DNA of 32,005 nt, from positions 1 through 32,005 of the forward strand of contig JAZUBL010000053.1 in assembly GCA_045638545.1 (NCBI GenBank), in the 5' to 3' direction. Below, one piece after another: positions 1-6,608 of the stretch (position 1 is the first letter of the stretch; every line of letters begins with the position of its first letter). This DNA comes from UMGS1071 sp045638545 (GTDB lineage Bacteria; Bacillota; Clostridia; Oscillospirales; Acutalibacteraceae). Made by a program: the position numbers and the translations under genes. The notes beneath the pieces were generated by a model. That model saw only the letters and a list, made by a program, of their open reading frames with translations. It did not search any database and was not told the origin of the DNA.

Positions 1-1
1 C

Positions 2-30
2 TTGCTTTAAAATTCAAAGTGTCGTATAAT
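2..30 (+). promoter_or_regulatory. sigma-A promoter of the first lipoprotein gene
   Basis: TTGCTT (2-7), a 17-bp spacer and a perfect TATAAT (25-30) stand about 30 bp before the start codon at 62. The ribosome site AAGGAGG is at 48-54. The transcript leader would be only about 25 nt. Confidence 0.65.
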
Positions 31-61
31 CTCCATATTCCTGAAGCAAGGAGGAACCATT

Positions 62-925
62 ATGAAGAAAAAAATCGGACTGTTATGCTGTGCCCTGCTG
101 GTTTCTGCAGGCGTAATGGCAGGCTGCTTCGGCGGTGAGCCGGAAATCGACACAAGCGTGCCGCCAAGCATGACAGAAAACGTAACCGTTTCCACAATCT
201 CTCTTCCGGGCGAAATAATTGAAGAAAAACACAAGCCGATTGAGAGCATAAACAGAACTGCCGTTCACGGCAGCATTACCGTCAACTATCCGCAGCTGAT
301 GGGCCTGACAGACGCTTCTGTAGAAGACTCTGCAAATGCGCACATCAAGCTGGATGCCGACAACTTTGCAAAGAAGTATCTGCGCGATCCATCCCAGTAT
401 GAGCCGGGCGAAATGACTGACACCATCATCCACCACGAGAATACCATCAGCATTGTTACTACAGGCACACTGGTAGAAAAAGCAGAGGAAGTTTCTGAAG
501 TTGTATCTGACGACAATGACGATGACAGCAGCAGTGACGACAGCAAGGAAACAGCAATTCCGGAAAAAGAAAAGACCGAGATGGTCTACACCACAAACCT
601 GAGCATCCTCACCGGCAAGCGTATTTCTACCGGTGTGCGTGAGCACGCTGCTGCCATGGCTGAGATGATCCTCAACGGCAACGCAATGATTCTGGAAACA
701 GACAAGAAACTGCAGAACGAGATCACCAAGTATTTCCGTGACATGGGTCAGGAAAATCTCACTGCACTTCTCAAGTCCTGCGACTTTGTTACCGGCGAAG
801 GCTACCCAAAGTGCTTCTCCTACTACATGGACGCAGACAGCGATGATATTGGTATTTACATTCCTGTTGGCGCAGAACTGGGCGATTATGCCATTGTTCT
901 GGTCAATGCACAGAGCCTGATTTAA
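62..925 (+). CDS. putative lipoprotein, unknown function
   Basis: A 287-aa exported lipoprotein. Residues 1-21 are a lipoprotein signal peptide (KKK, then a hydrophobic stretch) ending in a lipobox VMAGC with Cys22 as the lipidated residue, so the protein should sit on the outer face of the membrane. A mature N-terminal linker leads to an alpha/beta domain (about 60-280) interrupted near residues 140-170 by a very acidic, Ser/Asp-rich low-complexity insert. I do not recognise a catalytic motif. The start at 62 is supported by AAGGAGG seven bases upstream and a promoter just before it. Other lipoprotein genes lie within 6 kb, but on the other strand. Real gene: confident; function: unknown. 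Confidence 0.85.
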   Translation: MKKKIGLLCCALLVSAGVMAGCFGGEPEIDTSVPPSMTENVTVSTISLPGEIIEEKHKPIESINRTAVHGSITVNYPQLMGLTDASVEDSANAHIKLDADNFAKKYLRDPSQYEPGEMTDTIIHHENTISIVTTGTLVEKAEEVSEVVSDDNDDDSSSDDSKETAIPEKEKTEMVYTTNLSILTGKRISTGVREHAAAMAEMILNGNAMILETDKKLQNEITKYFRDMGQENLTALLKSCDFVTGEGYPKCFSYYMDADSDDIGIYIPVGAELGDYAIVLVNAQSLI

Positions 926-934
926 TTTTCTGCG

Positions 935-980
935 GGAATCCATATATTTTTTAAAAAAATATAGATTTCCTCGTGATTTT
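935..980 (+). terminator. imperfect AT-rich hairpin, possible terminator
   Basis: Ten bases after the lipoprotein stop, GGAA...C plus an A/T stem (935-952) can pair with 953-970, with small bulges, and is followed by a T-rich stretch. The stem is mostly A-T, so termination may be weak. Confidence 0.35.
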
Positions 981-992
981 ATTGCCAGACTA

Positions 993-1001
993 TGGTACAA
1001 T
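993..1001 (+). promoter_or_regulatory. extended -10 promoter of the AI-2E permease gene
   Basis: TGG followed by TACAAT (996-1001) gives an extended -10 element. No good -35 is present at the right distance. The surrounding bases TATGGTACAATAAAAC are almost identical to a second element at 6567-6582 before the FHA-SEDS gene. Confidence 0.5.
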
Positions 1002-1055
1002 AAAACAGGTTGGATCTAAATAGTTCCATAAAGCAAGGGGGAAAGGAGGGATCCC

Positions 1056-2468
1056 TTGAAATTTAAGTGGGACAAAAAATATCTGCACATTGGCGTCACG
1101 GCATTTCTTGTCATTTTAGCCTGTGTGCTCAGCGTACTGATCATCTTCCGCTGGGACATCGTAACCGGATTGTTCGGCTGGGCGATCGGTATTCTGATGC
1201 CGATTATTTACGGCATTGTTATTGCCTTCCTGCTGGATCCATTCGTTCGCCTTACCAGGCGGCTTTATTTACGCATCTTCCGCAAAAAACTGGAAAAGAT
1301 CAAAGACAAGCCCAAAAAGATCAAACGCCTTGACGCGTTAGTCCGGGCCATTGGCATTGTGCTTGCTATCCTCATCGTCTTAGGCGCTATCGTCGGTCTG
1401 ATCATGCTGATCATTCCGCAGCTGATTAACAGCTTAAGTATGATGTTTGATAATATCCAGGTTTATGTCAACAACTTCACCGACTGGCTCAACGGCTTCA
1501 TGTCCAGCGACTCCGCTATCGCAAGCGCGCTGCAGTCCTTTGTTGGTGAAGGCTTCAGTGAACTTGGCAAAATGTGGGATTCCACAATTATGCCAATGAT
1601 TCAGGATTTCGCCGGCGAATTCGCTTCTGGCGCAATGGGTTTTGTAATGGCGTTCAAGGACATTATTCTTGGCCTTGTAATTGCAATTTACCTGATGCTC
1701 CAAAAGGAAAAATTCATCGGCCGCGTAAAAATGGTTCTTTATTCCTGCATGAAGAAAGAACGCGCAAACAAGCTGATCAACATTGGCTCCGATGCCAATA
1801 AGTACTTCGGCAACTACATCATCGGCCAGATTCTGGACTCCTTACTGGTTGGTGTTGTCTGCTTCATCGTTATGTCGATCTTCCAGTTCGACTATGCGCT
1901 GCTCATCAGCGTGGTTGTAGCAGTAACCAACATCATCCCATTCTTCGGTCCATTCATCGGCGGCATTCCAAGTGCATTCCTGCTGCTTCTGGTCGATCCG
2001 ATTCAGTGTCTGATGTTCATCATCTGGATTCTGATTCTCCAGCAAATCGACGGCAATATCATCTGCCCGCTGATTCAGGGCAACCGTACCGGTATCAGCG
2101 GCTTCTGGGTTATTACATCCATCACCATCTTTGGTGGTTTGTTCGGCATCGTCGGCATTATTCTCGCTGTTCCATCCTGCGCCGTATTGTTAGTTATCAT
2201 TCGCCGCAGAGTGGCAAGAGGCCTGAAGCGCCGCAAAATGGAATATGACCTCTCTGTGTATATGCACAAGGGCACCATTTTTGAAAGTGACGATGCTCAG
2301 ATCGTGGTAGACGAGTCTCTGCCAACACCGATTAAGTCCATCACTGTACAGCGTCCGCCGGAAACACAAGAAAAACACCAGCCAAGCAAGTACGTGCAGT
2401 GGGCAAAGAAAAAGTTCCTGGAAATCCATGCAAAGCAGAAGGAAAAGAAGGGAAACAAGAAAAAATAA
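1056..2468 (+). CDS. AI-2E family transporter (PerM/TqsA/YtvI-like)
   Basis: A 470-aa polytopic membrane protein. Two helices at about 12-60, a third near 95-120, a soluble segment rich in amphipathic helix (about 125-190), then a block of membrane helices (about 195-380) with the family-typical stretch NIIPFFGPFIGGIP, and a long basic cytoplasmic tail (385-470) ending in a Lys run. This is the AI-2E_transporter family. Members export varied small molecules or exchange ions, and autoinducer export is proven for only a few, so the substrate is open. The start is a TTG at 1056, chosen because AAAGGAGG (1042-1049) lies 6 bases upstream and no ATG is suitably placed. Single-gene unit with its own promoter and terminator. 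Confidence 0.88.
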   Translation: MKFKWDKKYLHIGVTAFLVILACVLSVLIIFRWDIVTGLFGWAIGILMPIIYGIVIAFLLDPFVRLTRRLYLRIFRKKLEKIKDKPKKIKRLDALVRAIGIVLAILIVLGAIVGLIMLIIPQLINSLSMMFDNIQVYVNNFTDWLNGFMSSDSAIASALQSFVGEGFSELGKMWDSTIMPMIQDFAGEFASGAMGFVMAFKDIILGLVIAIYLMLQKEKFIGRVKMVLYSCMKKERANKLINIGSDANKYFGNYIIGQILDSLLVGVVCFIVMSIFQFDYALLISVVVAVTNIIPFFGPFIGGIPSAFLLLLVDPIQCLMFIIWILILQQIDGNIICPLIQGNRTGISGFWVITSITIFGGLFGIVGIILAVPSCAVLLVIIRRRVARGLKRRKMEYDLSVYMHKGTIFESDDAQIVVDESLPTPIKSITVQRPPETQEKHQPSKYVQWAKKKFLEIHAKQKEKKGNKKK

Positions 2469-2488
2469 AGTCCGCAGCTCTGCGGCAA

Positions 2489-2526
2489 AAAAAGAAGGAT
2501 TTCGTAGTTGCGGAATCCTTCTTTTT
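2489..2526 (+). terminator. Rho-independent terminator of the AI-2E gene
   Basis: AAGAAGGATT (2493-2502) pairs with AATCCTTCTT (2514-2523) and runs into T5. It starts about 20 bases after the stop codon. Its 3' arm is duplicated at 2655-2680. Confidence 0.75.
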
Positions 2527-2542
2527 GTTGTGATTTTGCAGA

Positions 2543-2569
2543 GAATCCCGCAGCATCGCCGCGGGATTC
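2543..2569. repeat. perfect 9-bp inverted repeat
   Basis: GAATCCCGC (2543-2551) and GCGGGATTC (2561-2569) form a strong hairpin with a 9-nt loop, between the permease terminator and its partial copy. It lacks a T-run, so it may be a transcript-end stabiliser or a remnant palindromic element. Confidence 0.5.
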
Positions 2570-2635
2570 TTCATCATTCATCACAGCGTATCCTGATCAG
2601 AAATCGGCAGCCCTGTTGCTTTCTCAACAAATAAT

Positions 2636-2675
2636 AGAAAGAAACGCTGCTTTCAGTTGCGGAATCTTTCTTTTT
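2636..2675 (+). terminator. second terminator-like hairpin, copy of the first
   Basis: AGAAAGA (2636-2642) pairs with TCTTTCT (2665-2671), with an inner CGC/GCG stem and a T5 tail. Bases 2655-2680 match 2506-2531 at 25 of 26 positions. The single C-to-T change in the 3' arm is matched by a G-to-A change in the 5' arm, so the stem is kept. Confidence 0.45.
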
Positions 2676-2685
2676 GTTGTACAAT
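2657..2685 (+). promoter_or_regulatory. candidate promoter of the HD/CmpB gene pair
   Basis: TTGCGG (2657-2662), 17 bp, TACAAT (2680-2685). The -35 lies inside the duplicated terminator arm. Transcription would start near 2692 and give a leader of about 120 nt. Confidence 0.45.
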
Positions 2686-2691
2686 AGAAAC

Positions 2692-2810
2692 GTTTACGTT
2701 GGGTGTCCGAGATTTCGGACGCGCAGCCGGACAGCCGGCGCAGCCCATTCAGAGGTGCAGAGAACACTCTGCAGAAGATATGACAAAAATTGCTATGGGG
2801 TGAATTTTCT
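2692..2810 (+). promoter_or_regulatory. structured 5' leader of the HD-domain gene
   Basis: The 342-base gap before the HD gene holds no open frame, but its last 120 bases fold well. TGGG (2700-2703) can pair with CCCA (2744-2747) around two hairpins: GTCCGA/TCGGAC (2705-2710/2715-2720) and GCCGG/CCGGC with loop ACAG (near 2726-2739). A third hairpin, GCAGAG/CTCTGC (2757-2762/2767-2772), sits 25 bases before the ribosome site GGGGTGA (2797-2803). It matches no riboswitch consensus I can recall. A cis-regulatory RNA is inference. Confidence 0.4.
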
Positions 2811-3347
2811 TTGACAACAAAGGACATCGCGTTTTTTAAAGAAACCGCGGCAGAAATTCTGACATCGGAATATGTGCAGCAGATGAAGCAGTATCCGCAG
2901 CACGGCAAAACAAACGCCCTGTGCCACATGGTGGCTGTGGCGTGGAAAGCCTATGAAATGGCTGTTGCATATGAAGCAAAAAAAGGCAGGTCACTGGACA
3001 AGCGCAGCATCATCCGCGGCGCACTGCTCCACGACCTGTTCCTGTACGACTGGCATGACCCGAATAACGGCCACAAACTCCACGGGTTCTCTCACCCATA
3101 CACAGCGCTGGAAAACGCAGAAAAGCGTTTTGCACTGAACCGTATTGAGAGAAACATCATCAAGCGCCATATGTTCCCGTTTACACCGATCCCGCCAAAG
3201 TATAAGGAAAGCAAGCTGGTTTCCTTTGCGGATAAATACTGCTCTGCCATGGAGACCATTTACAGAAACCGCCACTGCGGCGCCTGTCATGTGTGTCCGC
3301 TGCACAAGAGCAACCTGAACGAGGATTACACCGGAGGTGACTGCTGA
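2811..3347 (+). CDS. HD-domain phosphohydrolase-like protein
   Basis: A 178-aa cytoplasmic protein of the HD superfamily. The metal-site pattern is visible: His at the start of helix 1 (CHMVAVAWKAYEMA), the HD pair in GALLHDLFLYDW, later His residues (GFSHPYTA, IIKRHMF) and the distal Asp in VSFADKYCSAME. HD proteins of this size usually cleave phosphoester bonds in nucleotides or small phosphates; the substrate here cannot be told. The C-terminus has a cysteine set CGACHVC that might bind a metal. The start is TTG 2811, preferred over TTG 2790 because GGGGTGA lies 7 bases before it. The stop overlaps the next start by one base (TGATG), so the two genes are translationally coupled. Confidence 0.8.
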   Translation: MTTKDIAFFKETAAEILTSEYVQQMKQYPQHGKTNALCHMVAVAWKAYEMAVAYEAKKGRSLDKRSIIRGALLHDLFLYDWHDPNNGHKLHGFSHPYTALENAEKRFALNRIERNIIKRHMFPFTPIPPKYKESKLVSFADKYCSAMETIYRNRHCGACHVCPLHKSNLNEDYTGGDC

Positions 3348-3949
3348 TGGACGTTTTCCTTTGGATGGTAGACACCTGGCTGTGGTTTGTCGCCTGGAGC
3401 GTAGCCGGCTGGTGTTATGAGATGATCCTGTTCCGCTTTACGCAGCGGAAGTGGGTGCGCCGCGGCTTCCTGTTCGGTCCGTTCTGCCCGATTTACGGTA
3501 CCGGCGCTATGGTGTTCTGGTACGGTCTGCAGTGGGTGCCGGCTGTCATCAGACCGAATATTCCGAATATCGTCGGCTCCATTGCCGTAGAGTGCGTGAT
3601 CCTGTTCTTCATCGGCGGCATTGTTGCCTGCGCACTGGAGTACGCCACCGCAACAGCCCTGGAAAATATTTTCCACACCCGCTGGTGGGATTACGACAAA
3701 AACTGGGGCAACATCAAGGGCCGTATCGCACCGATCGGTTTTGTTGCATTCGGCTGCTTCTGCGCAGCAGTAATTGAACTGCTCCAGCCATGCGTTGTAT
3801 GGGTTACCAATCAGATTCCGGACGTAGCACTGATCATCGCGGCAATTTCCTGCGGTGTATGGCTGGCGCTGGACTTCACCCTGACGCTGATCAAGCTGAT
3901 CCGCAAAAAGAAAAGAGAAAATCTGGAAAAAGCAGCTGCTTCCAAATAA
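3347..3949 (+). CDS. CmpB-type putative ABC transporter membrane protein
   Basis: A 200-aa membrane protein with about five hydrophobic helices. The N-terminal block, a SVAGWCYE segment followed by a short basic loop and RGFLFGPFCPIYGTGA, is typical of the ABC_trans_CmpB family (putative ABC-transporter type IV), common in Clostridia and without a proven function. The pattern TRWWDYDKNWGNIKGRI near residues 107-123 is also usual in the family. It starts on the A of the upstream TGA, so it is co-translated with the HD protein, which suggests a shared role at the membrane. No ATPase gene is nearby, so transport is unproven. Confidence 0.8.
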   Translation: MDVFLWMVDTWLWFVAWSVAGWCYEMILFRFTQRKWVRRGFLFGPFCPIYGTGAMVFWYGLQWVPAVIRPNIPNIVGSIAVECVILFFIGGIVACALEYATATALENIFHTRWWDYDKNWGNIKGRIAPIGFVAFGCFCAAVIELLQPCVVWVTNQIPDVALIIAAISCGVWLALDFTLTLIKLIRKKKRENLEKAAASK

Positions 3950-3952
3950 CAA

Positions 3953-3981
3953 AAGCCTCCCCTGTGTGGGGAGGCTTCTTT
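3953..3981. terminator. bidirectional terminator
   Basis: AAGCCTCCCC (3953-3962) pairs with GGGGAGGCTT (3968-3977) across a TGTGT loop. There is a T-run on the right for the rightward unit and an A-run on the left for the leftward lipoprotein unit. It sits between convergent genes. Confidence 0.85.
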
Positions 3982-5073
3982 TTATTTCAGCTTGAATGTT
4001 TTTGCACAATCGGTAAACGCTTTTGTGGAAAGGCCGTTTGTCGGCGCCGTATAGGTAATGCTGTAGGTGTAGTCGCCCTTATTGATGAGATACTGGCAGG
4101 AAGTCAGGTTCTGCTGATTATAATTGTAGCGGACCTCCAGGTACAGGGCAGCAACACCGTTGATTTTCGTGTTGGAAAACTTGGTGATCGCCGCTGTTTT
4201 GCCAAAAGCCTTCTGGAAATAAGAAGTAAAGTAAGACTTCTTATAGCGGAACAGCTGCTCATCGATCGGCTTGCACTGGATGTTGATGTTGGTCTTTTTG
4301 TCAGCAGGAACAAACAGCACCTGGTCATCCTTCTGGGAAGAAACTTTCCAGTTCTTCGGCAGCTTGATGGCATAGCGGTTCTCTGCATCTGTATAAGTCC
4401 GCTCATACAGGCGGCCGGTTCTGTCTGCCGGATTCTGATCCGGATCCAGCTCTTTTAAGGTCAGCACGCTCTTAACAGTGAAGCGGAAAAAGTCCTTGTT
4501 GCCGTCCAGCGCAGACCATGTGATGTTATAGTCATACGCACCGGCCATGAGGAACTGCACTACCGTGTATTTTCTGCCGTTCTCCCTGCAGGTAAAATAC
4601 AGGCGGATACCGTGAATGCCGTTTGCCTTTACGCGCTTATATTCCAGCAGTTTAAACTCTTTAAAGCTGGCGGAATACGTCTTTTTGAAGTCTGCTTCTG
4701 TATAAGCCAGCAGATTCGGGTCTGCCTTCTGTCGCTTGATCTCCACAGCGCGGTTGCCATTTGGCGACAGATACAGTACGGTATTGACGTCCGTTTTCTC
4801 CTTGTCCTCGATCCATCCATCCGGCAGCGTCATCTGGTAGTCTCTGTCCTGATTGGTATAAACGCCTTCCAGCGACAGACTCTCGCCGGAAGGATCTTTC
4901 TCCTCCGGAACTGTGCCTGTATCTTCCACCGCAGAAGAAGTCACCGCTGCGTCTTCAGAAACGACCGTATCAGAAGGTTCTGCATTACTGCTGCCGCAGG
5001 CTGTAAATACTGCCGTACCGCCTGCCAGCAGACACACCAGCGCAATGCGGGCAGCCCATGTTCGCAGTGTCAC
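3982..5073 (-). CDS. lipoprotein with two tandem PsbP/DUF1795-like domains
   Basis: A 363-aa lipoprotein: signal peptide 1-25, lipobox FTAC with Cys26, then a Ser/Thr/Glu-rich linker to about residue 70. Two similar domains follow (about 72-210 and 225-363). Each opens with an aromatic-rich strand and a LPxxW motif (TLPDGW, KLPKNW) and ends in a strand pattern of the type YDYNITWSA or YTYSITYTA followed by a Phe/Lys-rich last helix. This layout resembles PsbP/Mog1/DUF1795 folds, which bind partners or ligands outside the membrane; that is inference from pattern. The start is GTG 5073, with TAAGGAGG 8 bases upstream overlapping the stop of the preceding gene. Last gene of the leftward lipoprotein unit. 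Confidence 0.82.
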   Translation of the reverse strand: MTLRTWAARIALVCLLAGGTAVFTACGSSNAEPSDTVVSEDAAVTSSAVEDTGTVPEEKDPSGESLSLEGVYTNQDRDYQMTLPDGWIEDKEKTDVNTVLYLSPNGNRAVEIKRQKADPNLLAYTEADFKKTYSASFKEFKLLEYKRVKANGIHGIRLYFTCRENGRKYTVVQFLMAGAYDYNITWSALDGNKDFFRFTVKSVLTLKELDPDQNPADRTGRLYERTYTDAENRYAIKLPKNWKVSSQKDDQVLFVPADKKTNINIQCKPIDEQLFRYKKSYFTSYFQKAFGKTAAITKFSNTKINGVAALYLEVRYNYNQQNLTSCQYLINKGDYTYSITYTAPTNGLSTKAFTDCAKTFKLK

Positions 5074-5084
5074 AGGGCGCCTCC

Positions 5085-5735
5085 TTATTCAGCAGTGCTT
5101 TCTGTACCGGAAGCATCATCCGGTGTGGAAGCTGGCATAATGGCTGTGCCGTCCGGGTCTGCAGGATTGAAGGAATCGCGAACGGAACCTGCAATCTGAG
5201 AAGCGCTGTCTGCTTTGTTTGCCGGTGCATTTACAGAAATTGTGTGCACGTTCTTGTCGTCGGTGTAGCTGTAAACATAGTTTACTTCTTCCACGGAGCG
5301 GTTTGTGAAGCTGACCAGATACTTGTAGGAAATATAGCCCTGACCGATATCGTAAGAGAAATCGGAAACGTTCAGCTCTGTAATGTCAGGACGCTTTGCC
5401 GCGATCTTTGTATAGGTAGTGTCCTGTGTTGCGGTGTTGTTCTGGGCAGAAAGCAGGCTGGATGCGGAAGAATCTTCTTTTGTGTAAGTGATCGCAATAC
5501 CGTCTGCATTGTTGTAAAGCGCAGTTTCCACAGAAGAATACTGCTGGTTATAAGCAAAATCTGCCGGCAGTGCAAACGGAATGTGCTCCGGCTGCTTTAC
5601 TTCCGGTGTGGAAACTGTGCTGGATGTAACTTCTTCTTCACTGCCGCCGCCACCGCAGCCGGTGAGGCCCATTGTCATTGTCATCGCTGCAGCCAGTGTA
5701 ACAGCTGCAAGCGCTGCGATGCGTGTCCATTTCAT
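5085..5735 (-). CDS. small lipoprotein, paralogue of the 5829-6359 product
   Basis: A 216-aa lipoprotein beginning MKWTR, with a signal peptide and a canonical lipobox LTGC (Cys27) followed by a Gly run and an acidic linker. The mature domain begins IPFALPADFAYN, matching LPFTVPKQFVYN in the neighbouring 176-aa lipoprotein, so both belong to one family. I do not recognise a named domain. I chose ATG 5735 because GGAG (5745-5748) lies nine bases before it; ATG 5744 and TTG 5750 overlap the ribosome site. It has its own strong promoter and is followed by the two-domain lipoprotein gene after 11 bases. Confidence 0.82.
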   Translation of the reverse strand: MKWTRIAALAAVTLAAAMTMTMGLTGCGGGGSEEEVTSSTVSTPEVKQPEHIPFALPADFAYNQQYSSVETALYNNADGIAITYTKEDSSASSLLSAQNNTATQDTTYTKIAAKRPDITELNVSDFSYDIGQGYISYKYLVSFTNRSVEEVNYVYSYTDDKNVHTISVNAPANKADSASQIAGSVRDSFNPADPDGTAIMPASTPDDASGTESTAE

Positions 5736-5784
5736 AGGATTCATCTCCAAACTATGTAAAAAGTATATTTTCTGATTTTACAAA

Positions 5785-5813
5785 ATTATAGCACGATGAA
5801 TCTCGTTTGTCAC
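5785..5813 (-). promoter_or_regulatory. strong leftward promoter of the lipoprotein pair
   Basis: On the minus strand GTGACA (5808-5813), 17 bp and TATAAT (5785-5790), with TGC directly before the -10 (extended -10). It would drive the genes at 5085-5735 and 3982-5073. Confidence 0.7.
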
Positions 5814-5828
5814 CAGAAAACAGAGATT

Positions 5829-6359
5829 TTATCCTGCCACTGCCTGCAGCAGCGCCCCATAGTCCAGGTCGATGGTATCCTCGTCTGCCACATTCCCGCC
5901 GCAGGAAAGATCCAGCGCTTCCTGCTTTGTGAGATGAATATATTTGCGGGTAACAGTAGAGCCATGCCGGGTGGAAAGATGCACCGAGAATGTATACGTC
6001 AGGCTGTCCTTCTGTTTCTCCACCTGCAGATTGGTGATAGACACGTCCAACCCGGCATTTTTGTAAGAGCGCACAAGAGAAGCTTCGGTGATCTCCTTCG
6101 CCATTGCCTGCTCCAGATAATTCCCCGCTGTCTGCGAGTGGGAGATGATCAGCGTAGTGCCGCTCTCGCTGAGGAACGTCAGCAGTTCATTCTGCTCTGT
6201 GGCCTCTGCATTGTAAACAAACTGCTTCGGCACCGTAAACGGCAGCGCAGAAATTCTGGAAGCAGCGGCAGTATCCATGCGCCCTGCACAGCCGGAGAAA
6301 AACAACAACACCGCAAAAATCGTCAGGATGGCGGTGATGACGATAGTTTTCCATTTCAT
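5829..6359 (-). CDS. small lipoprotein, unknown function
   Basis: A 176-aa lipoprotein with the same MKW start as its neighbour, a long hydrophobic signal segment (5-22) and lipobox FSGC (Cys24). After a short linker comes LPFTVPKQFVYN, then an alpha/beta domain with SGTTLIISH and a strand-rich second half. It is shorter than its paralogue at 5085-5735 but aligns with its first domain by eye. GGAG lies nine bases before ATG 6359. No terminator is evident before the next gene, so read-through into 5085-5735 is possible. No function can be given. Confidence 0.8.
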   Translation of the reverse strand: MKWKTIVITAILTIFAVLLFFSGCAGRMDTAAASRISALPFTVPKQFVYNAEATEQNELLTFLSESGTTLIISHSQTAGNYLEQAMAKEITEASLVRSYKNAGLDVSITNLQVEKQKDSLTYTFSVHLSTRHGSTVTRKYIHLTKQEALDLSCGGNVADEDTIDLDYGALLQAVAG

Positions 6360-6394
6360 AGTTCATAACTCCTTTTTCTTTGTTCCACAGTTCC

Positions 6395-6400
6395 AGTATA
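6395..6400 (-). promoter_or_regulatory. weak candidate -10 for the 5829-6359 gene
   Basis: TATACT on the minus strand about 36 bases before the start codon. No convincing -35 is seen at 17 bp. Confidence 0.3.
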
Positions 6401-6517
6401 GTCCGGCAGCGGGAAATAATTTGTCGCAGCAGGGAAATGAACTGAAAAAACACGCTGCCGTTTTCTGCAAAAATGACGGATTCGTCATGGCCTGTTCATA
6501 CTAAAGTAAGAAAGGTC

Positions 6518-6577
6518 TGTTATAATAAAAGAAGTTTTAATTCTGTAACCACTTCCTCTGTGGTTTTATGGTAAAAT
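6518..6577 (+). promoter_or_regulatory. two extended -10 elements before the FHA-SEDS gene
   Basis: TGT-TATAAT (6518-6526) and TGG-TAAAAT (6569-6577) both have the TGn extension and lack clear -35 boxes. The second shares TATGGTA(A/C)AATAAAAC with the promoter at 993-1001. Either or both could drive the cell-wall gene pair. Confidence 0.5.
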
Positions 6578-6608
6578 AAAACGAAATATACAAGAGAGGA
6601 GGAACAGA

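Noticed and set aside
1056..2468. Calling the permease an autoinducer-2 exporter
   Set aside because: The family name is historical; no luxS is seen here and the substrate cannot be read from the sequence.
2692..2810. Assignment of the HD leader to a known riboswitch (ZTP, THF, guanidine, yybP) or to SRP/6S RNA
   Set aside because: None of the conserved cores I recall for these classes is present, so it is left as unclassified.
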